Shown here: one piece after another, positions 36,236-44,329 of the stretch
Layout of the letters: each line of letters opens with the position of its first letter
Position numbering within the stretch: position 1 is the stretch's first letter
Assembly: GCA_030426955.1 (NCBI GenBank)
Contig: JAUHXS010000009.1
Span: 1 to 64,000, forward strand
From: Bacteroidia bacterium
Lineage (GTDB): Bacteria; Bacteroidota; Bacteroidia; Chitinophagales; JAUHXS01
Direction of reading: 5' to 3'
DNA: 64,000 nt
Notes under the pieces: model-generated
Databases searched by the model: none
Told to the model about the DNA's origin: nothing
The model's input: only the letters and a program-made list of their open reading frames with translations
Made by a program: the position numbers and the translations under genes

Positions 36236-38338
36236 TTGAATTTAGGGATTCTACTTTCCTACCCAACTTGGTTTATAGCTTTATGCCTCTTTTCTGGCTT
36301 ATTGTACGCTGGAATCTTATACTTCAGAAATAATCAATTTAAATCTGTAGAAACAAAGTTTCCACTAAGGGCGACATTAAGCTTCTTTAGGCTTCTTTTG
36401 GTATCTCTCCTAACCTTTTTCTTGCTGTCTCCTTTAGTCAAAAAAAGTACCATCGAAGAGGAAAAACCTATCATTGTATTTGCACAAGACAACTCTTCCT
36501 CTTTGCATCAATATTTGAAAGGTAATGATTCTATTGAATATTTTAAGCAGGTCAATGAGAGCTTAGATAAACTTACTAAGAAATATCAGGTAGATAAATA
36601 TGGTTTTGGGAAAGCATTTGAACGAGCAAGTGAATATGGATTGGATCAGCAACTGACAAATCTTTCTGATGTGATTAGTTCAACAAGCGAATTATATGAA
36701 AATCAAAATATAGGAGCACTCATTATAGCTACCGATGGTATTTATAATCAAGGAATAAACCCATTGTATACTTCGAACACGATTTACCCAATTTATACTA
36801 TAGGACTTGGAGATACTTCTATACAACGAGACCTGAGTATCCTTGAGATTGATTACAATAGTGTTGTTTATTTAGATGATAAATTTATAATTAATGTCAA
36901 ACTAAAAGCCTCAAATGCTAAAAATGAGCAGACCCAACTTATCATTGAAGAGATCAAAGGAAAGCAAGCTAATAAACAGTTATCTAATTCTACTATTATT
37001 ATAAATGAAGATAACTTTTTTAGGTCGAAAGAAATTATTCTTGATGCTAGTACAAAGGGCACCTTACACCTTAGAGCGACCCTAAAATCAATTGATGGAG
37101 AGGCTACAGTTGACAATAACGTTCAAGATATTTTTATCGAAGTTATAGGAGACAAACAAGAAATTTTATTACTCGCTAATGCACCTCACCCCGACATAAA
37201 TGCCTATAAATCTGCTATTGAAACAAATAAAAACTATAAACTTGAAGTTAAGTATGCAGATAAATTTGAAGGCAACCTCTCATCTTACAGTCTCGTCATT
37301 TTTTATCAATTACCTTCCATTCGAAACAAGATAGCAGCTATCAAGTCAAAGTTATTAGAGATGAAGATACCAGCTCTCTATATAACAGGAAGTCAGAATG
37401 CCTACCCTCTATTAAATAGTATGCAAAACTTGATTGAGTTTAAAGTGCAAAATTCGCTAAATGAGGTAAATGCTATCATTAATGATGAATTCAATTCTTT
37501 TACAATTGATGATGGAGAGACCAATATTATTAATGGCTTACCTCCTCTATTTAGTCCTTATGGCCAGTTTAAAGTATCAGTTAAAGCTAATGTTATCGCG
37601 TTTCAAAAGATAGGCAATGTAAAAACTGACTACCCTCTCATTGTTGTCGGAGAATCCAACAATCAAAAAACAGGAATTATACTAGCAGAAGGCTACTGGA
37701 GGTGGCGTGTTTATGACTACTTAACAAATAAAAACCAAATTACAACGAACAGCCTAGTCAACAAGGTTGTTCAATATCTAACAATAAAAGAAGATAAACG
37801 TCCTTTCAAAGCAACCATGGTAAAGGAAAAGCTGTACGAAAATGATTTGGTGGAGCTTAACATTGAACTATACAACGACAATTATGAGCTAGTTAATTCA
37901 CCTAATGTTGACTTAACCGTATTCGATGAAGATGATAAGGAATACCCATTCTCTCCTATAAAAAAGGAAAATAAGTATTACTTAAATGCTGGTTATTTCC
38001 CAGTTGGTAGTTACTCCTTTAGAGCTAAAACTATTTTTAATGGCACCGAATATAAATCTGAAGGCAGGTTTATCGTTCAACAACTAAAATTGGAGAATAT
38101 AAACTTAAGAGCTGATCACCAATTGCTGAAAAATATTTCTCAAAAATCTGGGGGAGCATTCTACTCTCAAAATAATGTGAACGAATTGGCAGATCAAATA
38201 AATAGCAAAAATATTGTAGCAACACTTCATGAAAGCATCAGCACGACACCCTTAATTAATGTCGCTTGGATATTTTGGCTTCTTATTGGGCTGCTTTCAA
38301 TCGAGTGGTTTTTAAGAAAATGGTTTGGAGGGTACTAA
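36236..38338 (+). CDS. vWA-like membrane protein, BatA-related, long form
   Basis: 700 aa, starting at a TTG because no ATG lies near the first membrane helix. Helices at about 9-28 and 45-65, then a degenerate vWA domain (about 75-240) with IVFAQDNSSSLHQYL in place of the classical DxSxS and IIATDGIYNQG as the second metal-site block. A long periplasmic region (about 250-660, alpha/beta then beta-sandwich; SYSLVIFYQLPSI, LAEGYWRWRVYDYL) is followed by a C-terminal helix (WIFWLLIGLLSIEWFLRKWF). It resembles the vWA-containing membrane proteins found near Bat operons or alone in Bacteroidota, but lies 9 kb from the Bat operon here. Function unknown. Confidence 0.8.
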   Translation: MNLGILLSYPTWFIALCLFSGLLYAGILYFRNNQFKSVETKFPLRATLSFFRLLLVSLLTFFLLSPLVKKSTIEEEKPIIVFAQDNSSSLHQYLKGNDSIEYFKQVNESLDKLTKKYQVDKYGFGKAFERASEYGLDQQLTNLSDVISSTSELYENQNIGALIIATDGIYNQGINPLYTSNTIYPIYTIGLGDTSIQRDLSILEIDYNSVVYLDDKFIINVKLKASNAKNEQTQLIIEEIKGKQANKQLSNSTIIINEDNFFRSKEIILDASTKGTLHLRATLKSIDGEATVDNNVQDIFIEVIGDKQEILLLANAPHPDINAYKSAIETNKNYKLEVKYADKFEGNLSSYSLVIFYQLPSIRNKIAAIKSKLLEMKIPALYITGSQNAYPLLNSMQNLIEFKVQNSLNEVNAIINDEFNSFTIDDGETNIINGLPPLFSPYGQFKVSVKANVIAFQKIGNVKTDYPLIVVGESNNQKTGIILAEGYWRWRVYDYLTNKNQITTNSLVNKVVQYLTIKEDKRPFKATMVKEKLYENDLVELNIELYNDNYELVNSPNVDLTVFDEDDKEYPFSPIKKENKYYLNAGYFPVGSYSFRAKTIFNGTEYKSEGRFIVQQLKLENINLRADHQLLKNISQKSGGAFYSQNNVNELADQINSKNIVATLHESISTTPLINVAWIFWLLIGLLSIEWFLRKWFGGY

Positions 38339-38346
38339 CCATAAAA

Positions 38347-38374
38347 AAAGGAAAGCATATATATACTTTCCTTT
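38347..38374 (-). terminator. Rho-independent terminator of tRNA-Lys (possibly bidirectional)
   Basis: A 9-bp stem AAAGGAAAG/CTTTCCTTT with a 10-nt AT-rich loop. On the minus strand it is followed by a run of T (complement of 38343-38349), just downstream of the tRNA. It may also end transcription from the vWA-like gene. Confidence 0.8.
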
Positions 38375-38379
38375 CATCG

Positions 38380-38452
38380 TGATCGAGCTGGGGCTCGAAC
38401 CCAGGACCCTCTCCTTAAAAGGGAGATGCTCTACCTACTGAGCTACTCGATC
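38380..38452 (-). tRNA. tRNA-Lys (anticodon TTT)
   Basis: 73 nt on the minus strand. The acceptor arms GATCGAG and CTCGATC pair fully; there are normal D and T arms (GGGTTCGAGCCCC), and the anticodon loop is CTTTTAA with anticodon TTT (Lys). The discriminator base is A. The 3' CCA is not encoded (the genome reads CGA after it), so it must be added. It has its own promoter (38484-38513) and a terminator (38347-38374). Confidence 0.97.
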
Positions 38453-38483
38453 TCCAAAATCATGAAAATATCATGACGAGGCA

Positions 38484-38513
38484 CAAAGATAAAAGTTTCA
38501 TTATAAAAATCAA
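38484..38513 (-). promoter_or_regulatory. Promoter of tRNA-Lys
   Basis: Read on the minus strand: TTG, a 19-bp spacer, then TATCTTTG (plus-strand complement CAAAGATA at 38484-38491 and CAA at 38511-38513). It lies 31 nt upstream of the tRNA 5' end, an exact fit to TTG-N19-TAnnTTTG. Confidence 0.75.
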
Positions 38514-38602
38514 TAAAACACGTTCTAAATTCAAAATGAATGCGATGTTAGTAACTAAAACGTACTAATAACAGTACATTTTAGGCGTTTTCTATTTATT
38601 CA

Positions 38603-38633
38603 TTTGGAGATATTAAATATTGTACTATTTTTG
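38603..38633 (+). promoter_or_regulatory. Promoter of the DUF2795 gene
   Basis: TTTG at 38603-38606, a 19-bp spacer and TATTTTTG at 38626-38633. This is the best promoter match in the window, and it is placed 23 nt before the ATG. Confidence 0.8.
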
Positions 38634-38656
38634 CAGAAATTACTAAATAGATATTC

Positions 38657-38878
38657 ATGTATTGGACATTAGAACTTGCATCACACTTAGTTGAAGCGCC
38701 ATGGCCTGCAACAAAAGAAGAATTAATCGACTATGGTATTAGATCAGGTGCTCCAATAGAGGTAATTGAAAATCTACAAGAGCTAGATGATGATATTGAA
38801 AGCTATGAAGGCATTGATGACATCTGGCCAGACTACCCTACTCACGACGACTTCTTTTTTGACGAAGAAGAACACTAA
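38657..38878 (+). CDS. Small acidic DUF2795-type protein
   Basis: 73 aa. The N-terminal half (LASHLVEAPWPATKEELIDYGIRSGAPIEVIENL) matches the DUF2795 pattern, a small helical domain also found in archaea and actinobacteria. The C-terminal half is very acidic (WPDYPTHDDFFFDEEEH). It has a strong promoter. From memory, near-identical small proteins occur widely in Bacteroidota. Molecular function unknown. It faces queA convergently across a 46-nt gap that holds a short hairpin. Confidence 0.85.
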   Translation: MYWTLELASHLVEAPWPATKEELIDYGIRSGAPIEVIENLQELDDDIESYEGIDDIWPDYPTHDDFFFDEEEH

Positions 38879-38895
38879 TTTTCATTAAAGGCCTA

Positions 38896-38913
38896 GTCTT
38901 ACACACGTAAGAC
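38896..38913. terminator. Short hairpin between convergent DUF2795 and queA genes
   Basis: GTCTTAC-ACAC-GTAAGAC, a perfect 7-bp stem with a 4-nt loop. No clear T-tract follows on either strand, so it is only a possible terminator. Confidence 0.4.
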
Positions 38914-38924
38914 CATAACCTCTT

Positions 38925-39974
38925 CTATATTATAAGCATTGCATCACCGTAAGAGAAGAATCTATACTTCTCCTTCACAGCCTGTTCGTATGCTTCCATT
39001 ATTAGGTCGTATCCCCCAAAAGCGGCAACCATTATTATCAGACTAGACATAGGTAAATGAAAGTTTGTGACCATCATGTTAGCAATATGAAAATCATATG
39101 GTGGATGTACAAATAAGTTCGTCCACCCACTTTCAGGGTTTAAGTAACCATTTGCAGATACCGCCGATTCAATCGTTCTAACAGAAGTAGTACCAATAGC
39201 ACACACTCTCCTTTTATTCTCGATTGCTGTATTGACTGTTTTGGCAGCATCTTCAGAAATAGAAAAATATTCTGCATCCATTTTATGCTTTGATAAGTCT
39301 TCTACCTCTATTGGTCGGAATGTACCCAGCCCAACATGCAAGGTAGTTTCAGCAACACTTACACCTTTTATTTCTAATCGTTTCAACAGTTCTCTACTAA
39401 AATGCAACCCTGCTGTAGGTGCAGCAACAGCACCTTTATGCTTTGCATAAACTGTTTGATATCTCTCTTTATCAATTTCTTCTGGAGCTCGTTTCAAATA
39501 TTTTGGAATAGGTGGCTCACCAAGCACTGCCAAAATGTTATTAAATTCCTCATCAGACCCATCATGCAAAAAGCGAATAGTTCTTCCTCTAGAAGTTGTA
39601 TTATCAACGACCTCCGCAACTAACAAATCATCATCTCCAAAGTAAAGTTTGTTACCTACTCTTATCTTTCTCGCTGGATCTACTAAAACATCCCAAAGTC
39701 TAATTTCATGATTTAGCTCTCTAAGCAAAAAGACTTCAATCTTAGCACCAGTTTTTTCTTTTTTTCCATATAGTCTTGCAGGAAAGACCTTTGTATTATT
39801 GACAATCATTACATCCTTATCATCAAAATGATCAATGATATCTTTAAATACTTTATGCTCAATAGTACCCTTTTCTCTATTAACAACCATCAATCTTGAC
39901 TGATCTCTCTCTTCAGCTGGATGCGAGGCAATTAATTCTTGTGGAAGATTAAATTTAAACTGAGATAATTTCAT
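38925..39974 (-). CDS. queA: S-adenosylmethionine:tRNA ribosyltransferase-isomerase
   Basis: 349 aa, the usual length. It adds the epoxycyclopentane ring to 7-aminomethyl-deazaguanine in tRNA, the penultimate step of queuosine synthesis. Signatures: [22 protein letters not shown] at the N-terminus (continuous but quoted here as its landmark start), [48 protein letters not shown], and [10 protein letters not shown] at the C-terminal side. It has its own promoter (40014-40043). tgt and the other que genes are not in the window. Confidence 0.96.
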   Translation of the reverse strand: MKLSQFKFNLPQELIASHPAEERDQSRLMVVNREKGTIEHKVFKDIIDHFDDKDVMIVNNTKVFPARLYGKKEKTGAKIEVFLLRELNHEIRLWDVLVDPARKIRVGNKLYFGDDDLLVAEVVDNTTSRGRTIRFLHDGSDEEFNNILAVLGEPPIPKYLKRAPEEIDKERYQTVYAKHKGAVAAPTAGLHFSRELLKRLEIKGVSVAETTLHVGLGTFRPIEVEDLSKHKMDAEYFSISEDAAKTVNTAIENKRRVCAIGTTSVRTIESAVSANGYLNPESGWTNLFVHPPYDFHIANMMVTNFHLPMSSLIIMVAAFGGYDLIMEAYEQAVKEKYRFFSYGDAMLII

Positions 39975-40013
39975 GTTGCTGTTATTGCTTTACTTAGAAT
40001 AAATAGAAGTTTG

Positions 40014-40043
40014 CAAAAATAATAATTATTGCGAACTTATCAA
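40014..40043 (-). promoter_or_regulatory. Promoter of queA
   Basis: On the minus strand TTG, a 19-bp spacer and TATTTTTG (complement CAAAAATA at 40014-40021, CAA at 40041-40043), 40 nt upstream of the queA start. Confidence 0.75.
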
Positions 40044-40164
40044 GTTGATATAAAAATGATTATTAAATGTTTTTGGCATGGTTTTTGTTTAATCTTTAGG
40101 GTTTAATATGAATATATTTAATGAGCTCAATACGTAAACTTTTTTTATCTTTATCGACATAACA

Positions 40165-40710
40165 ATGATGCTAAAGAGAGCACGTAACATATTAACAAAT
40201 AAATTGATGCTATTAGGCTTGATCAGCCTATTTGTGCTTAGTGGCTATGTCATGGAGGATCCTAACTCTAAAATCAAAGCCATTTTTATATATAATTTCA
40301 CAAAATATGTAGAATGGCCATCAGATTATAAACAAGGAGACTTTGTAATAGAGGTTTTAGGAAGTGCTCCAGGATTAGTAAATGAGCTAACTAGCATGGC
40401 TAAACTTAAAAAAGCAGGGATACAAACCATTGTCATTAAAAACATTAGTGACGTTGGTGATATAGCTAATTGTCACATTTTATATATTGCTAAAGACAAA
40501 GTGGATGCAGTAAGTAAAGCATCTGGCAAATGCAAAGGTAAAAGCACATTAATTGTCACGGAAGGCCCTGGCATCATTGATAAAGGTGCTGGCATTAGTT
40601 TTGTAACTGCTAGTAATAAGCAAAAATTTGAAATTCATCAAGGAAATATAAAAAAGTATAATTTGGAAGTAAGTAGCAAGTTGCTTCCATTTGCCGAAGT
40701 AGTTAAATAG
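40165..40710 (+). CDS. YfiR-like periplasmic protein (DUF4154)
   Basis: 181 aa. A membrane segment or signal peptide (about 12-30) is followed by the YfiR family core KIKAIFIYNFTKYVEWPSDY, FVIEVLGSAPGLVNEL, and CHILYIAKDK / LIVTEGPGIIDKGAGISFV. In Pseudomonas, YfiR is a periplasmic inhibitor of the diguanylate cyclase YfiN; in Bacteroidota, YfiR-like proteins occur with other signalling genes. Here the neighbour is a TPR protein (11 nt downstream) and then a HAMP/SpoIIE phosphatase, so it may relay an envelope signal to that phosphatase. That link is inferred. Confidence 0.88.
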   Translation: MMLKRARNILTNKLMLLGLISLFVLSGYVMEDPNSKIKAIFIYNFTKYVEWPSDYKQGDFVIEVLGSAPGLVNELTSMAKLKKAGIQTIVIKNISDVGDIANCHILYIAKDKVDAVSKASGKCKGKSTLIVTEGPGIIDKGAGISFVTASNKQKFEIHQGNIKKYNLEVSSKLLPFAEVVK

Positions 40711-40721
40711 TATTTATTTAA

Positions 40722-41603
40722 ATGAAATATATACATAGCATATTAATTCTTTTTCTTTTCGCAAGTACTAGCTTAGTTGCCCAAAATAGTGCTGTGTTAG
40801 AAGCTATTTCAAAACTCAAGACAAAAGAGTTTCAGGCTGCAAAAGCCAAGATTGATGAGGCTATCAAAAATGAAACTACTAGCACTGAAGCTAAAACGTG
40901 GTATTACAAAGGCGCTATTTACAAAGGTTTATATAAAGAACATCAAGCTAGTGATCCAAAATCAAAGTATAGAGCAGAGTCTGTACAAGCTTTTTATAAG
41001 GCAATAGAACTTGATAAGGAGGAGAAGTATACAGAAAATGCAAAGGGAAGTTTAAAGTTTCTTTCTTCAAAATATTATAACGATGCGGCCATAGCACTCC
41101 AACAAGAAAAATTTGAATTATCGAAACAGTGTTTTGAGGAATATAAATCTATAGCAGAAAAGTTATCAATTTCTGATGATGTAAAGACAAAAGAGATCGA
41201 ATATAAATTGGTATTAGGAACAACTTTCACGAATAAATATAATAATGCAAATGAAGTAGATGAAAAAGCTAAGTATTTGCAAAAAGCAAAATCTAGCTTT
41301 GAGGACGTATTGAAAGTTGAGCCTAAAAACCTAAAAGCTAATTATAATATGGGAGTACTCTATTATAATGAAGCGGTGAATATCATTAAAGAGACAGACT
41401 ATGATTTAGACTTATTCAGCTTGGGTGAAGTGGAAGACAACTCCGTAGAGCTCTTTAAAAGATCGCTACCTTATATGGAAACTGCTTTCGAGGTAGATCC
41501 AAAGAACAAAAATACAATAGAAGGGCTTGCAGGAATATATGATGGACTGAAAGAGGAGGCGAAATTTATAGAAATGCAAAAAAAGCTGGAAGAACTAGAG
41601 TAA
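40722..41603 (+). CDS. Secreted TPR protein
   Basis: 293 aa with a signal peptide (1-20, ending SLVAQ) and TPR-like repeats through the rest (AKTWYYKGAIYKGLYKEHQA; AVQAFYKAIEL-like segment; KANYNMGVLYYNEAVNI). A periplasmic location is expected. It lies 11 nt after the YfiR-like gene and 37 nt before the HAMP/SpoIIE gene, probably in one transcript, so it is a candidate binding partner in that envelope-sensing module. No enzymatic motif is seen. Confidence 0.8.
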   Translation: MKYIHSILILFLFASTSLVAQNSAVLEAISKLKTKEFQAAKAKIDEAIKNETTSTEAKTWYYKGAIYKGLYKEHQASDPKSKYRAESVQAFYKAIELDKEEKYTENAKGSLKFLSSKYYNDAAIALQQEKFELSKQCFEEYKSIAEKLSISDDVKTKEIEYKLVLGTTFTNKYNNANEVDEKAKYLQKAKSSFEDVLKVEPKNLKANYNMGVLYYNEAVNIIKETDYDLDLFSLGEVEDNSVELFKRSLPYMETAFEVDPKNKNTIEGLAGIYDGLKEEAKFIEMQKKLEELE

Positions 41604-41640
41604 ACCAACACGGTTTCAGAAAGTATCAGATAAACATAGC

Positions 41641-43419
41641 ATGAATTTCAGGTTTACGATTGGGAAAAAAATTGGCGCTGGCTTTGGTGGTTTAATCATC
41701 TTGACTATTATCGTATTTATCTTAACAACGCTTACTTTAAACAAAAGTAAGCGAATCAATGATGAGATAAATAACATTTACACTCCTTCCGTAGAAGAAT
41801 TAAAGACTCTTAACCTAATGATCGTTAGGTCTAAGCTATTAATATATAATTGGGTTTTTATTCAAAGTGGTCCAGATAATTTTGACAAGTTAGAACTAGA
41901 CCGCCTGATTGATGTCCATTATCCTAACCAAAAAGAAAAGATTCAATCTTTAGCCCAAAACTGGGTAGAAGAAGAATCAAAATCGGTTGATACGCTGTTC
42001 TTAAAAATAGATAATATGTTTGCTTCTTACAAAGCTCATGTTATGGATCAATTAGTTAGTTTTTCTGACTATGAAGACTTTATGATCATGTCATTTGCTA
42101 GAACAGAGCTAGAAGCAGGCGGCGAAATAGATGCTCAGACAAATGAAATATTAAAAGATTTGGATGCAATCATTGCATTACAAAATGAGCATGCAGAAAG
42201 TGTTAATACTGAAATGCTTAATTCCTTTAGCCTATTACATAGAGTAGTACAAAACTCTGGCATTCTATTAATCATTGGTGGCATATTGATAGCATTTTTT
42301 ACCATTCGCACCATTGTAAGACCCATTGACAAATTAAAAAATATGCTACTGACCATGTCAACTGGAGTAGTTCCTGAGGAAAAAATGGACGAACGGTCAG
42401 ATGAAATTGGAGAAATGAGTAAAGCATTTGAAAAAATGACAGATGCATACTCACGTCAGGTAGAGTTTTCCAGACAAGTGGGTGCGGGACATTTTGAAGC
42501 TCAGTATGAGCCTTTAAGTGAGCAAGACACTTTAGGATTTGTATTGCTAAAGATGCGTGATGACATCAAGGAGGCAGAACATATCTTGGAGGAGAAAGTA
42601 AAGGAAAGAACTGCAGAGGTAGTGAGACAAAAAGGAGAGTTAGAAATCATTAATAAAAAAGTTACGGAAAGTATTAACTATGCCAAGAGAATTCAAGATG
42701 CAATACTACCGAGTGTAGACTATATTAAAGAGTTTTTACCACAATCATTTAGATTCTATAAAGCTAAGGATGTTGTAAGTGGTGACTTTCCATGGTTTCT
42801 AAAAAAGGGAGATGACTTATACATTGCAGCTGTTGATTGCACAGGACATGGTGTTCCTGGAGCCTTAATATCAATTATTGGTTATTTCTTACTAAACCAA
42901 ATTGTTAGTGTTAACAAAGATCCTAATCCAGCAGAAATATTAGATGAATTACATATGAGGGTTAGGAAAACATTGAAGCAAGACCAAGAAGGTGCCGAAA
43001 CTCGCGATGGAATGGATATTGCGCTTTGTAAAATAAATTTAAAACAGAAAACATTAGAACACTCTGGTGCACATAGACCTTTATACATGACCAGAGAAGG
43101 CCAAGAAGAACTTATAGAACTAAAAGCGGACAAAGCAGCCATTGGTGGCAAGTACGACAACAAGTCTAGCTTTACTAATAACAAAATTGATATCAAAAAG
43201 GGAGATACTGTATACTTCTTTTCTGATGGATTAGTCGATCAATTCGGTGGCCCTACCAAAAGAAAGAAATTTAGCTCTAGGAGAGTTAGAGAATTTGCAG
43301 TTTCCAATGCTGGAAATGATATAAATGACATCAAAACTAATATTTTCAGGGCTTTCAATGACTGGATGGGAGACACTAGACAACTGGATGATGTCCTATT
43401 AATAGGTATAAAATTTTAA
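41641..43419 (+). CDS. HAMP-domain SpoIIE-type PP2C phosphatase
   Basis: 592 aa. Helix 1 (about 12-33), a periplasmic four-helix-bundle-like region (about 35-195), helix 2 (about 203-222), a HAMP domain (about 222-275; IVRPIDKLKNMLLTMSTG), a second linker, a coiled coil (KVKERTAEVVRQKGE), SINYAKRIQDAILPS, and the PP2C domain with VVSGDFPWF, VDCTGHGVPGALISIIG, DGMDIALCKIN and SDGLVDQFGG. The layout is like SiaA of Pseudomonas. It is the fourth-from-last gene before the M16 region, closely following the YfiR and TPR genes, with a small orphan gene 47 nt downstream. It is proposed as the output of this cluster. Confidence 0.92.
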   Translation: MNFRFTIGKKIGAGFGGLIILTIIVFILTTLTLNKSKRINDEINNIYTPSVEELKTLNLMIVRSKLLIYNWVFIQSGPDNFDKLELDRLIDVHYPNQKEKIQSLAQNWVEEESKSVDTLFLKIDNMFASYKAHVMDQLVSFSDYEDFMIMSFARTELEAGGEIDAQTNEILKDLDAIIALQNEHAESVNTEMLNSFSLLHRVVQNSGILLIIGGILIAFFTIRTIVRPIDKLKNMLLTMSTGVVPEEKMDERSDEIGEMSKAFEKMTDAYSRQVEFSRQVGAGHFEAQYEPLSEQDTLGFVLLKMRDDIKEAEHILEEKVKERTAEVVRQKGELEIINKKVTESINYAKRIQDAILPSVDYIKEFLPQSFRFYKAKDVVSGDFPWFLKKGDDLYIAAVDCTGHGVPGALISIIGYFLLNQIVSVNKDPNPAEILDELHMRVRKTLKQDQEGAETRDGMDIALCKINLKQKTLEHSGAHRPLYMTREGQEELIELKADKAAIGGKYDNKSSFTNNKIDIKKGDTVYFFSDGLVDQFGGPTKRKKFSSRRVREFAVSNAGNDINDIKTNIFRAFNDWMGDTRQLDDVLLIGIKF

Positions 43420-43466
43420 GGTTTATATAAAATATTCTTTATATATTTACGATAAGAGAAGTGTCA

Positions 43467-43859
43467 ATGGGGCAGTTTAAGGACATACATTTAGTTAAGG
43501 GGGAAAATTACCTTGACCTTACTGATGCAATATGTTCAGAGATGGACAATAAAATTTCTATGCTATTTGTGGGGAACCTGAACAAAAGAATTGACGAAGA
43601 AGTTGAGCATCCATGGGTTTCTATTTTAAAAGAGTCTAGCCCAAAAGCAATCAAAGATGCAGACAATGCTTTTCTCAACTGTATTAAGAAAACAAGAGAA
43701 ACAGAGGAGGATATTAAGTCTGCTTTATTAACAGTTGACAAAAACAACGAACCACCAAAACTTAGTATTTCTTCACTATCCAGCAATACTGATCAGTCTG
43801 ACTCGATTAGTGTCCAAAACATTTCTGCTGACAAGAACTTGGTTATTTGGGAAAACTAA
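43467..43859 (+). CDS. Small orphan protein downstream of the HAMP/SpoIIE gene
   Basis: 130 aa from the ATG at 43467 (a GTG lies 6 nt upstream). Not recognised. It is soluble, with an alpha/beta N-terminal half (MGQFKDIHLVKGENYLDL, then ISMLFVGNLNKRI) and a Ser-rich, probably disordered tail (LSISSLSSNTDQSDSISV). It may be co-transcribed with the phosphatase gene. Its last codons (VIWEN and the stop) lie inside the 115-bp direct repeat whose other copy is at 47200-47314, so its 3' end is shared with the far side of the M16 segment. I tested for a SiaB- or SiaC-like match and saw none. Confidence 0.65.
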   Translation: MGQFKDIHLVKGENYLDLTDAICSEMDNKISMLFVGNLNKRIDEEVEHPWVSILKESSPKAIKDADNAFLNCIKKTRETEEDIKSALLTVDKNNEPPKLSISSLSSNTDQSDSISVQNISADKNLVIWEN

Positions 43860-43954
43860 GTTTATACCAAATAAAATCCCACACATAGTATTATACCCCT
43901 ATTGGACTTTCTTGTGGAATATTAGTTTCTCTTATTGCATTAAATCCTCCTAAA
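43840..43954. repeat. 115-bp direct repeat, left copy
   Basis: 113 of 115 positions are identical to 47200-47314 (differences at 43922 and 43930), and the copies are exactly 3360 bp apart. It contains the last codons of the small orphan gene, a 31-bp gap and, on the minus strand, an orphaned piece of the 3' end of the metallo-beta-lactamase/rhodanese gene (last about 21 codons, ending SPIGV). In that coding part the two copies differ by one silent and one Ser/Asn change. Confidence 0.95.
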
Positions 43955-44329
43955 TATCTGATTTGTCATAGAAGTCTGAGGGATTTAAGCTTGTAAGGGA
44001 CAAAAGAAGATATTCTTTTTTAATTCAATAGATATAATGGCATACATTTTAAATCCTAAAATACTTATAGTCAATCACTTGGAATTATTGTTACTACCTA
44101 TTAACATTAACAAATCACACATTTTCTTTTTTGGTAAAAAATGTGTTTTTAATTTCTTGTGTAGAAATATTAAACAAGTTTACTTGTAATAATACTGAAT
44201 TTGATAGTTAAACCCTTACATTTAGTATCACTGAATATGCCCATCAAAATATCAAACTCAAGACTATCAGGCATTAACATTTTGATGTCAAAACTTATAT
44301 TTTTAAAACAACCTATTAACTAAAATATT
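43955..44329. other. Upstream region of the M16 gene, no gene
   Basis: About 375 bp with no plausible gene. It holds one terminator-like hairpin (44117-44146) and AT-rich sequence. No good TAnnTTTG promoter was found near the M16 start. Confidence 0.6.
44117..44150 (+). terminator. Terminator-like hairpin upstream of the M16 gene
   Basis: Arms ACACATTTT (44117-44125) and AAAATGTGT (44138-44146) form a 9-bp stem with a 12-nt loop, followed by TTTT and an AT-rich tail. Its position before the M16 gene suggests it ends transcription from the phosphatase cluster. Confidence 0.6.

Noticed and set aside
43467-43859. Orphan protein as a SiaB or SiaC relative
   Set aside because: The neighbouring SpoIIE phosphatase suggested a Sia-type system, but no SiaB or SiaC motif could be seen.
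43735-43953. Plus-strand 72-aa open frame across the left repeat copy
   Set aside because: It is out of frame with the orphan gene and made mostly of repeat sequence. No homology or start signal seen.
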